From Acidimicrobiaceae bacterium (GTDB lineage: Bacteria; Actinomycetota; Acidimicrobiia; Acidimicrobiales; Bog-793): a stretch of DNA of 6,526 nt. Under the pieces are notes generated by a model, which had not been told where the DNA came from, did not search any database, and was given only the letters and a program-made list of their open reading frames with translations. Location: contig JAODBN010000154.1 in NCBI GenBank assembly GCA_025463965.1, positions 1-6,526 of the forward strand. The letters are read 5' to 3'. The stretch's first letter is position 1, and the number at the start of each line of letters is the position of its first letter. The translations under genes and the position numbers were made by a program. This document shows positions 1 through 6,526 of this stretch, piece by piece.

Positions 1-1
1 C

Positions 2-175
2 GTCGGCGACGGCCTCGCCGGCAGCCAGACCATCGCCGGGGTGGCCCGCCAGCCCGAGGCCCAGGGCCGCCTGTTCACGATCATGTTCATCATCGTGGGC
101 CTGGTCGAGGCGATGTACTTCATCAACCTCGTGTTCATGGCGCTGTTCGTGTTCGTGCTCGCCAACAAGAAGTAA
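2..175 (+). CDS. atpE: ATP synthase Fo subunit c, 3' part (N-terminus outside window)
   Basis: This is the C-terminal 57 residues of the proteolipid that forms the proton-driven rotor ring in the membrane. The frame is open from base 2 to TAA at 173-175. The polar loop reads ARQPEAQGRLF, with the Arg-Gln-Pro that contacts gamma and epsilon. It is followed by the second transmembrane helix, with the essential proton-carrying Glu at bases 107-109 in GLVEAMYFINL, and a short NKK tail. Aligned without gaps to the 81-residue Mycobacterium tuberculosis c subunit (recalled from memory), window residue 1 equals position 26. About 25 residues are therefore missing, the Glu is position 61, and Asp28 is kept (bases 8-10). 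The helix lacks the polar pattern of Na+-binding rings, so H+ coupling is inferred. Position 63 is Met, not Ala (see findings). The gene is 12 bases from the first b gene. Identification is near certain. Confidence 0.97.
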   Translation, partial: VGDGLAGSQTIAGVARQPEAQGRLFTIMFIIVGLVEAMYFINLVFMALFVFVLANKK

Positions 176-187
176 CGGTTCTCCCCG

Positions 188-700
188 GTGCTCCTCGCCG
201 CCTCCCAGAACCTGAAGCTCCTGCCGAACTGGACGTTCGTCGCGGAGCTCCTCATCTTCTTGGTGGTCCTCGGCCTGCTCGGCAAGTTCGTGCTCCCCCC
301 TCTCCAAAAGGCGATCCGGGAGCGCGATCAGACGGTGCGCGCCTCGCTTCAGGCCGGCGACGAGTACAAGGCCGAGGCCGAACGGCTGGAGGCCGAGCGT
401 CAGGCCACTCTCGGCACCGCTCGCCAAGAGGCTCGTGCGCTGCTCGACGAGGCTCGCAAGCGGGCCGAGGAGCACCGCGCCGAGGTGCGCGCGGCGGCAG
501 AGGCCGAGCGCGAGCGGATCGTGTCTGATGCCGTGAGCGTCCTCGAGTCCGAGCGGGAAGCGGTACGGGCCGAGGCGATGCGCGACGTGGGACCGCTCGT
601 GGCGGCCGCTGCCTCGCAGGTTCTCGGTGCACCCGTGGACGCGGCGCGCCATCGCGACGTGATCGAGGCCGCACTGCGGGCGGGGAGCGCGTCGCGATGA
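188..700 (+). CDS. atpF: ATP synthase Fo subunit b (first b-type subunit, separate chain)
   Basis: A peripheral-stalk subunit of 170 residues, anchored by one N-terminal membrane helix (about residues 17-36, FVAELLIFLVVLGLLGKFVL). It continues as a long charged Ala/Glu/Arg-rich helix (about 40-150) that forms the stator coiled coil. The N-terminal LAASQ, then PNWTF and the later RERD after the membrane helix, match the layout of mycobacterial AtpF, as does the overall length (about 171 residues there). The start is GTG at 188. The atpE stop at 173-175 is in the same frame, so no earlier start fits except within the 12-base gap, and GTG is the first start codon there. No convincing Shine-Dalgarno sequence is visible, so coupling to atpE or a weak start is possible. 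It overlaps the next gene by ATGA at 697-700. It corresponds to the unfused b-type chain of actinobacteria, called b' in some mycobacterial structure papers. Confidence 0.95.
   Translation: MLLAASQNLKLLPNWTFVAELLIFLVVLGLLGKFVLPPLQKAIRERDQTVRASLQAGDEYKAEAERLEAERQATLGTARQEARALLDEARKRAEEHRAEVRAAAEAERERIVSDAVSVLESEREAVRAEAMRDVGPLVAAAASQVLGAPVDAARHRDVIEAALRAGSASR
682..687 (+). promoter_or_regulatory. Ribosome binding site of the second b gene
   Basis: GGGGAG lies inside the end of the first b gene, nine bases before the ATG at 697. It supports that start and independent initiation in addition to coupling through the ATGA overlap. Confidence 0.6.
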
Positions 701-1209
701 GGCCCTTGCTGGCGGCGACTTCCAACTTCGGCCTGCCTTATGTCCTCGAGTGGGTCGGGGTCGTTCTCATCGGCGCGGTCATCTGGCGCAAGCTCTGGCC
801 GCCCGTCCAGCGGCTGATGAACGGCCAGGCCGAGCGCATCCGGGATTCCCTCGAAGCTGGCAAGCGGGCGCGTCTTGCGGGAGAACAGGCGCTCGAGCAG
901 GCGCGCCAGCGCGCGGCTCGCGCACACGAGGACGCCGAGAACATGGTCCGCCAGGCCCGCCACACGGCGGAGCAGCTGGAGCAGGAGAGCGGCCGGCGCG
1001 CCGAGGAGGACGCTCAGCGCATCGTCGCTCGGGCCGAGGTCGAGATCGGGCTCGAGCGCGCTCGGACCCGGTCCGAGATCGCCGCCGAGGTGAGCGACGT
1101 GGTGCTGCGTGCTGCGGACGAGGTCGTCCGGCGCGAGCTCGACGAGCCCACTCAGCGCCGCCTGCTCGACGAGGCCGTCCAGGCCGCCGAGGCGGAGGCC
1201 GCAGTCTGA
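697..1209 (+). CDS. atpF: ATP synthase Fo b-type subunit, second copy (unfused equivalent of the b part of actinobacterial b-delta)
   Basis: A second peripheral-stalk subunit, also 170 residues but clearly different in sequence from the first. One membrane helix lies near residues 15-31 (YVLEWVGVVLIGAVIW), followed by RKLWPPVQRLM and a long charged helix rich in Ala, Glu, Arg and Gln to about residue 165. The membrane-exit segment (WRKLWPPVQRLM) resembles the start of the mycobacterial b-delta fusion protein (WRFIVPLVGRLM, recalled). In mycobacteria this b segment and delta form one chain of about 446 residues. Here the b segment ends with TGA at 1207-1209, overlapping the delta ATG by one base (TGATG). 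The start ATG at 697 has an upstream GGGGAG and overlaps the preceding stop. Two different b chains fit a heterodimeric b/b' stalk. Which is called b or b' is a naming choice. Confidence 0.93.
   Translation: MRPLLAATSNFGLPYVLEWVGVVLIGAVIWRKLWPPVQRLMNGQAERIRDSLEAGKRARLAGEQALEQARQRAARAHEDAENMVRQARHTAEQLEQESGRRAEEDAQRIVARAEVEIGLERARTRSEIAAEVSDVVLRAADEVVRRELDEPTQRRLLDEAVQAAEAEAAV
1194..1198 (+). promoter_or_regulatory. Ribosome binding site of atpH
   Basis: GGAGG, a near-perfect Shine-Dalgarno core, lies ten bases before the delta ATG at 1209 and inside the end of the second b gene. It argues that delta really starts at 1209 as a separate protein and is not the far end of a fused b-delta chain. 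Confidence 0.65.
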
Positions 1210-2096
1210 TGGACCAGCTGCTCGCTGGGTACGCAGACGCGGTGGAAGAGAGCGCAACCGCCGCCGGCCATCTCGCCGCGGTCCACGGCGCGCTCGCCGC
1301 CATGGCTCAGGCGCTCGTGCTGCACGACGAGCTGCGGCGGGTGCTCACCGATCCCGGTATCGATGAGAGCACGCGCCGCGCGGTGATCTACGACCTGCTC
1401 GAGGGAAAGGCGACCCCCGAGGCGGCCGAGCTTCTCGGCTTCGCCGTCCGGGTCACCCGCGCCACCGAGCTGCCGCTCGCGATCGCCCAGCTGCTGGTCC
1501 AGCTCGAGGTCGTAGCTCCCGGCGCCCCCGAAGTGGCCCCGCTCGCGGGCCGTCGAGCCAGCCGGGCGCGCCTTCGCGGCTATGCCGAGCGGGTCCTGCA
1601 AGAGCTCGCCGCCATCGGAGAGGTCGACCAGCTCGAGGACGAGTGCTTCCAGCTGTCACGACTGCTCGACGAGCAGCCCGATCTGCGCGCGGTTCTCTCC
1701 GACGTGGCCGTGCCGGGGCGGGCGAGAGCCGACGTGCTGGCCGACCTGCTCACCGGCCAGGTGCACACCGCCACGCTCCGCCTCGCCCGCTACGCGATCT
1801 CCTCTGGCAGCTCGCGCGACCTCGTAGGGACCTTCGAGCAGCTCGCCGCGCTGGCTGCGGCCGAGCGCGGCCGACGCCTCGCCGAGGTCCGCAGCGCGGT
1901 CGACCTCGAGCCCGTCGAGCGGGACCGCCTGGCGAGCGCCCTCGGACGCCTCGTCGAGCGGCCCGTCGAGATCCGCGTCGTCCACGATCCCTCCGTCCTT
2001 GGCGGGGCCCGCGTCTCCGTTGGCGACCTCGTCATCGACGGCACCGTCCGCCTGCGCCTCGAACGACTGCGCGACGCACTCGCGCAGTCGAGCTGA
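1209..2096 (+). CDS. atpH: ATP synthase F1 subunit delta, long form with duplicated N-terminal domain
   Basis: Delta (OSCP equivalent) joins the b stalk to the top of alpha3beta3 by holding alpha N-termini. The C-terminal domain is recognisable by LGGARVSVGDLVIDGTVRLR (residues 264-283), the family's closing motif. The protein has 295 residues against about 180 for ordinary bacterial delta. The extra length is a second copy of the helical N-terminal domain: residues 4-96 align without gaps to 121-213 at an offset of 117. They share GYA, a DLR/ELR-x-VL-x-D block and a DLL-x-G block. The linker at 97-120 is Pro/Ala/Arg rich. The same architecture is known from the delta part of mycobacterial b-delta fusion proteins, but here delta is a free protein. 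ATG at 1209 is chosen because of the GGAGG at 1194-1198 and the TGATG overlap. The frame is open further upstream to 750, but that stretch reads as an Arg/Gly-rich shadow of the b gene. Confidence 0.93.
   Translation: MDQLLAGYADAVEESATAAGHLAAVHGALAAMAQALVLHDELRRVLTDPGIDESTRRAVIYDLLEGKATPEAAELLGFAVRVTRATELPLAIAQLLVQLEVVAPGAPEVAPLAGRRASRARLRGYAERVLQELAAIGEVDQLEDECFQLSRLLDEQPDLRAVLSDVAVPGRARADVLADLLTGQVHTATLRLARYAISSGSSRDLVGTFEQLAALAAAERGRRLAEVRSAVDLEPVERDRLASALGRLVERPVEIRVVHDPSVLGGARVSVGDLVIDGTVRLRLERLRDALAQSS
1218..1496 (+). repeat. Delta N-terminal domain, copy 1 (protein-level repeat)
   Basis: Codes delta residues 4-96. Aligned by eye to copy 2 with no gaps, 24 of 91 positions (5-95 against 122-212) are identical, with many conservative matches. 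The best blocks are GYADAV against GYAERV, ELRRVLTD against DLRAVLSD, and VIYDLLEG against VLADLLTG. DNA-level identity is not obvious, so the duplication is old. Confidence 0.82.
1569..1847 (+). repeat. Delta N-terminal domain, copy 2 (protein-level repeat)
   Basis: Codes delta residues 121-213 and runs directly into the C-terminal domain. It is therefore the copy in the position of the single N-terminal domain of ordinary delta, and copy 1 is the added one. Its core blocks are DLRAVLSD and VLADLLTG. Confidence 0.82.
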
Positions 2097-2101
2097 AAGG
2101 A
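2096..2101 (+). promoter_or_regulatory. Ribosome binding site of atpA
   Basis: AAAGGA begins on the last base of the delta stop codon, eight bases before the ATG at 2110. With the 13-base gap, atpA can start independently of delta, which fits a subunit needed in three copies. It also fixes the alpha start at 2110 over the longer open frame from 1999. Confidence 0.7.
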
Positions 2102-2109
2102 ACGACCCC

Positions 2110-3681
<1,572 letters not shown>

Positions 3682-3684
3682 GCC

Positions 3685-4653
3685 ATGGCGGGAGGCCAGG
3701 AACGCGAGCTTCGCCGGCGCATTCGCAGCGTCTCGGCGACCAAGAAGATCACCCGGGCGATGGAGCTGATCGCCGCGTCGGAGATGACCCGCGCCCAGGG
3801 GCGCATCGCCGGCTCGCGCCCCTACGTCGAGGGGATCAAGAAGGTGCTGGCGGCGGTGGCTGCCGAGGCGGTCGGCGCCCAGCGCTTCCTCGGCGAGCCC
3901 GAACAAGCCGAGCGCGTGCTGCTCGTGGCGATCGTCTCGGACCGCGGCCTTGCCGGCGGCTACAACAACTCAGTGCTGCGCAGTGCCCTGCGCCGCATGC
4001 GCGCGGGGGAGCAGGAAGGTCGCTCCTACCGCCTCGTGACGGTGGGGCGCCGAGCCATCTCGTTCTTCCGCTTCAACGGGGTCCCCGTCGATGACGCATT
4101 CATCAAGATGACCGACCGCCCGCGCTTCGAGGACGCCCGGACCGTGGCCCAGTCCATCGTGGGGCCGTTCCTCGCCGGCGACGTCGACCTCGTCGAGCTC
4201 GTCTCCACCCACTTCGTTTCCGCCGGCACCCAGGTGGTGGAGACCCAGCAGCTGCTGCCGCTCGTTCCCGAGGAGGCGCCGTCCGGCGCCGATCGGGCCT
4301 CGGGCGAAGAGCCGGCTCCGGGGACCGGGCACCTGTACGAGTTCGAGCCCGATCCCGAGGAGCTGCTCCAGCTGCTCGTCCCGCAGTACGCGGAGGCCGT
4401 GCTCTACGCGGCGCTCCTCGAGGCGTCCGCGTCCGAGCACACCGCCCGCCAGCGGGCCATGTCGGCGGCGACCGAGAACGCCGACGAGCTGATCACCACC
4501 TACCGGCGGGCAATGAACCGTGCCCGCCAGGACTCCATCACGACCGAGATCATGGAGATCGTCGGCGGCGCCGAGGCGCTGCGCCACGCCGGCGGCTCCG
4601 AGCGGGGTCACATCGACCTCGACCAACCCCTGAACGAGGAGCGGATCGCATGA
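3685..4653 (+). CDS. atpG: ATP synthase F1 subunit gamma (central rotor shaft)
   Basis: Gamma is the asymmetric shaft that turns inside alpha3beta3 and carries torque from the c ring. The protein has 322 residues (E. coli 287, M. tuberculosis about 305). The N-terminal helix shows the family signature RRRIRSVSATKKITRAMEL (residues 10-28). The central Rossmann-like domain contains SDRGLAGGYN (85-94) and VGRRAISFF (120-128). The C-terminal helix has ASEHTARQRAMSAATEN (249-265) and ARQDSITTEIMEIVGGAEAL (280-299). Ordinary gamma proteins end about there, whereas this one continues for 23 residues to EERIA. A second lengthening is the acidic, Gly/Pro/Ser-rich stretch at about 195-214 before LYEFEPDPEELL. 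The extra loop that mycobacterial gamma has near FLAGD (162-165) is absent. The start ATG at 3685 has only a weak G-rich stretch upstream and probably relies on coupling to alpha. The stop overlaps beta by ATGA. Confidence 0.97.
   Translation: MAGGQERELRRRIRSVSATKKITRAMELIAASEMTRAQGRIAGSRPYVEGIKKVLAAVAAEAVGAQRFLGEPEQAERVLLVAIVSDRGLAGGYNNSVLRSALRRMRAGEQEGRSYRLVTVGRRAISFFRFNGVPVDDAFIKMTDRPRFEDARTVAQSIVGPFLAGDVDLVELVSTHFVSAGTQVVETQQLLPLVPEEAPSGADRASGEEPAPGTGHLYEFEPDPEELLQLLVPQYAEAVLYAALLEASASEHTARQRAMSAATENADELITTYRRAMNRARQDSITTEIMEIVGGAEALRHAGGSERGHIDLDQPLNEERIA
4636..4641 (+). promoter_or_regulatory. Ribosome binding site of atpD
   Basis: GAGGAG lies eight bases before the ATG at 4650 and within the last codons of gamma. 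It picks ATG 4650 over the in-frame ATG at 4671 (Met8), which has no comparable site. As with alpha, a good site precedes a subunit needed in three copies. Confidence 0.7.
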
Positions 4654-6086
4654 GCACCGAGGCGAAGGACATGACCAAGCGCGAGGACGGGCGGATCGTG
4701 GCCATCACCGGCCCGGTGGTGGACGTCGAGTTTCCACCCCACGCCATTCCGGAGATCAACTCGGCGCTCACCTTCGAGGTCGAGCTCGAGGGCGAGAGGA
4801 GCATCATCACGGCCGAGGTGGCCCAGCAGATCGGCGAGGGTCGCGTCCGCTGCATCTGCCTGCGGCCGACCGACGGACTCGTGCGCGGCACCCGGGTCGT
4901 CAACACCGGGCACGGCATCACCGTGCCGGTCGGCGACGCGGTGCTCGGCCACGTGTTCAACGTGATCGGCGAGCCGCTCGACACCGACGACATCGGCGAG
5001 ATCGCCGACCGCTGGGAGATCCACCGCGACCCGCCGCCCTTCGACCAGCTCGAGCCGCGCCGGCAGATGTTCGAAACCGGGATCAAGGTCATCGACCTGC
5101 TGGAGCCGTACGTCCAGGGCGGCAAGATCGGCCTGTTCGGCGGCGCCGGTGTGGGCAAGACCGTCCTCATCCAAGAGATGATCCGCCGGGTCGCCCAAGA
5201 GCACGGCGGCGTCTCGGTGTTCGCCGGAGTCGGCGAGCGCACCCGTGAGGGGACCGACCTGTGGCTCGAGATGCAGGAGTCCGGGGTCATCGACAAGACG
5301 GCCCTCGTCTACGGCCAGATGGACGAGCCCCCCGGCGTGCGTCTGCGCGTGGCGCTCTCGGCACTCACCATGGCCGAGTACTTCCGCGACGTGAAGAACC
5401 AGGACGTGCTGCTCTTCGTCGACAACGTGTTCCGCTTCGTGCAGGCGGGCTCCGAGGTGTCGACCCTGCTCGGTCGTATGCCGTCCGCCGTTGGATACCA
5501 GCCGACGCTCGCCGACGAGATGGGCGCCCTCCAAGAGCGCATCACCTCCACCAAGGGCCGTTCGATCACTTCGCTGCAGGCCGTCTACGTGCCCGCCGAC
5601 GACTACACGGACCCGGCTCCGTTCACCACCTTCACGCACCTCGATGCCACGACCGAGCTGTCTCGCCAGATCGCGGCGCTCGGCATCTACCCGGCCGTGG
5701 ACCCGCTGACCTCGACCAGCAACATCTTGGCCCCCGAGGTAGTGGGCGACCGCCACTACCAGTGCGCCCAGGCGGTGAAGGAAGTGCTCCAGCGCTCCGC
5801 CGAGCTCCAGGACATCATCGCCATCCTCGGGCTCGACGAGCTCTCCGAGGAGGACCGGCTCTCGGTGACCCGAGCCCGCAAGATCCAGCGGTTCTTGTCA
5901 CAGCCCTTCTTCGTCGCCGAGGTCTTCACCGGCCAGCCCGGCGTGTACGTCTCGATCGACGACACGGTGCGCAGCTTCGAAGCCCTCGTCGGGGGAGACC
6001 TTGACGACGTGCCCGAGCAGGCGTTCCTCAACGTCGGCAGCGTCGACGACGTCCACGCGAAGGCGAAGCAGCTGCAGGACGCCTGA
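4650..6086 (+). CDS. atpD: ATP synthase F1 subunit beta (catalytic)
   Basis: The catalytic subunit, which makes ATP from ADP and phosphate at the alpha/beta interface. It has 478 residues, a normal length. After a short charged N-terminus, GRIVAITGPVVDVEFP opens the beta-barrel domain. The Walker A motif is GGAGVGKT (164-171, catalytic Lys170). The catalytic Glu196 is in GERTREGTD, and the Walker B motif is LLFVDNVFRF with Asp258. The family block SEVSTLLGRMPSAVGYQPTL follows. The lever that pushes gamma is DELSEED (396-402). The C-terminus, PEQAFLNVGSVDDVHAKA, is typical. Actinobacterial-like wording includes QMDEPPG, LADEMG and ALSALTMAEYF. The start at 4650 overlaps the gamma stop (ATGA) and has GAGGAG upstream. 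The stop overlaps the epsilon start (TGATG). No key residue is missing. Confidence 0.99.
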   Translation: MSTEAKDMTKREDGRIVAITGPVVDVEFPPHAIPEINSALTFEVELEGERSIITAEVAQQIGEGRVRCICLRPTDGLVRGTRVVNTGHGITVPVGDAVLGHVFNVIGEPLDTDDIGEIADRWEIHRDPPPFDQLEPRRQMFETGIKVIDLLEPYVQGGKIGLFGGAGVGKTVLIQEMIRRVAQEHGGVSVFAGVGERTREGTDLWLEMQESGVIDKTALVYGQMDEPPGVRLRVALSALTMAEYFRDVKNQDVLLFVDNVFRFVQAGSEVSTLLGRMPSAVGYQPTLADEMGALQERITSTKGRSITSLQAVYVPADDYTDPAPFTTFTHLDATTELSRQIAALGIYPAVDPLTSTSNILAPEVVGDRHYQCAQAVKEVLQRSAELQDIIAILGLDELSEEDRLSVTRARKIQRFLSQPFFVAEVFTGQPGVYVSIDDTVRSFEALVGGDLDDVPEQAFLNVGSVDDVHAKAKQLQDA

Positions 6087-6526
6087 TGGCCACCGCCTTC
6101 CACGCCGAGGTGGTCACCCCCGAGCGGGTGCTCTTCTCTGGCGACGCCGACGAAGTGATGCTGCGCACCGACGAGGGCGAGATCGCCTTCCTCGCGCACC
6201 ACTCCGAGTTCGTGGGCGCCGTCGACATCACCGTGGTGGCGGTGTCCGCCCTCGGCTCGACGAGCGAGTCCGGCGGCACCGCCCCGACCCAGGAGCGAGC
6301 AGGGGCCGAGAGCACGGGCGATCCGAAGCTGTTCGCGGTCCACGGAGGATTCGTTCACGTGGCGGACAACGTGGTGACGGTGCTCGCCGGGGTCGCCGAG
6401 CGCGGGGACGAGATCGACGTCGCTCGCGCCCGCGCGGCCCTCAGCGCGGCCCGCGACCGCCTCGGGACCGAGGGCATACCGACCGCTCCTGACGCGCGAC
6501 CCGCCCCCCAGTCGCCCGGCGGCGCC
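6086..6526 (+). CDS. atpC: ATP synthase F1 subunit epsilon, 5' part (C-terminus outside window)
   Basis: Epsilon binds gamma and the c ring and often restrains ATP hydrolysis. The frame is open from ATG 6086, which overlaps the beta stop as TGATG, to the window end, giving 147 residues with no stop. The N-terminal beta-sandwich is clear: FHAEVVTPERVLFSGDADEV, then the usual GE-I-x-x-L block as GEIAFLAHHSEF, and later FAVHGGFVHVADNVVTVLA (83-101). Between strands at about residues 54-80 sits a Ser/Thr/Gly/Ala/Glu-rich insertion some 20 residues longer than in E. coli epsilon. The first C-terminal helix starts with IDVARA (110-115), matching the I(L)DxxRA motif linked to ATP binding in Bacillus epsilon. 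After about residue 127 the sequence turns Pro/Ala/Gly-rich, so the second helix may be missing or altered. A weak AGGA (6076-6079) precedes the start. Confidence 0.94.
   Translation, partial: MATAFHAEVVTPERVLFSGDADEVMLRTDEGEIAFLAHHSEFVGAVDITVVAVSALGSTSESGGTAPTQERAGAESTGDPKLFAVHGGFVHVADNVVTVLAGVAERGDEIDVARARAALSAARDRLGTEGIPTAPDARPAPQSPGGA

Noticed and set aside
176..187. Promoter, stem-loop or terminator in the gap after atpE
   Set aside because: Twelve bases are too short for one, and no inverted repeat is seen around it.
750..1208. Upstream in-frame extension of delta, which would give a 448-residue protein of almost the same length as mycobacterial b-delta
   Set aside because: The length match is a coincidence. 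In this frame the extension is Arg/Gly/Ala-rich with no membrane helix, while the b-type sequence is in another frame (697-1209). Delta has its own GGAGG and ATG at 1209.
1200..1215. Programmed frameshift that would produce a fused b-delta protein
   Set aside because: No slippery run or following stem-loop is visible at the junction, and normal termination and re-initiation at TGATG explains it. A sequencing indel cannot be fully excluded without reads.
1999..2109. Upstream start for alpha giving a 560-residue protein
   Set aside because: The extra residues overlap the conserved end of delta and look non-native, and ATG 2110 has a good ribosome binding site and a typical alpha N-terminus.

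Overview
The window is one uninterrupted stretch of an F-type (F1Fo) H+-ATP synthase operon, all on the + strand. The order is atpE (3' part only), atpF, a second b-type gene, atpH, atpA, atpG, atpD and atpC (5' part only). This is the classical bacterial order c-b-(b')-delta-alpha-gamma-beta-epsilon. The subunit a gene (atpB) and the first ~25 codons of atpE would lie just upstream. Nothing outside the ATP synthase is visible: no mobile element, RNA gene, CRISPR array or terminator. Non-coding DNA is limited to gaps of 12, 13 and 3 bases (176-187, 2097-2109, 3682-3684).

The DNA is strongly G+C-rich, with mostly G or C at third codon positions. The protein features are actinobacterial. The c subunit closely resembles the mycobacterial c subunit, the first b subunit shares the mycobacterial N-terminal LAASQ segment, and delta is the long actinobacterial form with a duplicated N-terminal domain. 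I infer an actinomycetote outside the mycobacterial group, possibly a deep lineage such as Acidimicrobiia. The class is a guess.

Region by region: 2-175 is the membrane rotor ring subunit. 188-1209 encodes two different membrane-anchored peripheral-stalk b subunits. 1209-2096 encodes delta, which ties the stalk to the alpha N-termini. 2110-3681 (alpha), 3685-4653 (gamma), 4650-6086 (beta) and 6086-6526 (epsilon) encode the F1 motor. Proton flow through a/c turns the c ring with gamma and epsilon, the b/b'/delta stalk holds alpha3beta3 still, and beta makes ATP. Four of the six complete or visible junctions downstream of atpF overlap (ATGA or TGATG), so translation is probably coupled.

This is a known machine, not a new system. 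The details worth checking are: b' and delta as separate overlapping genes where mycobacteria have one fused b-delta protein; a clear internal duplication in that unfused delta; Met at the c-ring position equivalent to mycobacterial Ala63, a bedaquiline contact; no mycobacterial-type gamma loop and only a short, dissimilar alpha tail; a C-terminal extension on gamma; and a low-complexity insertion in epsilon.
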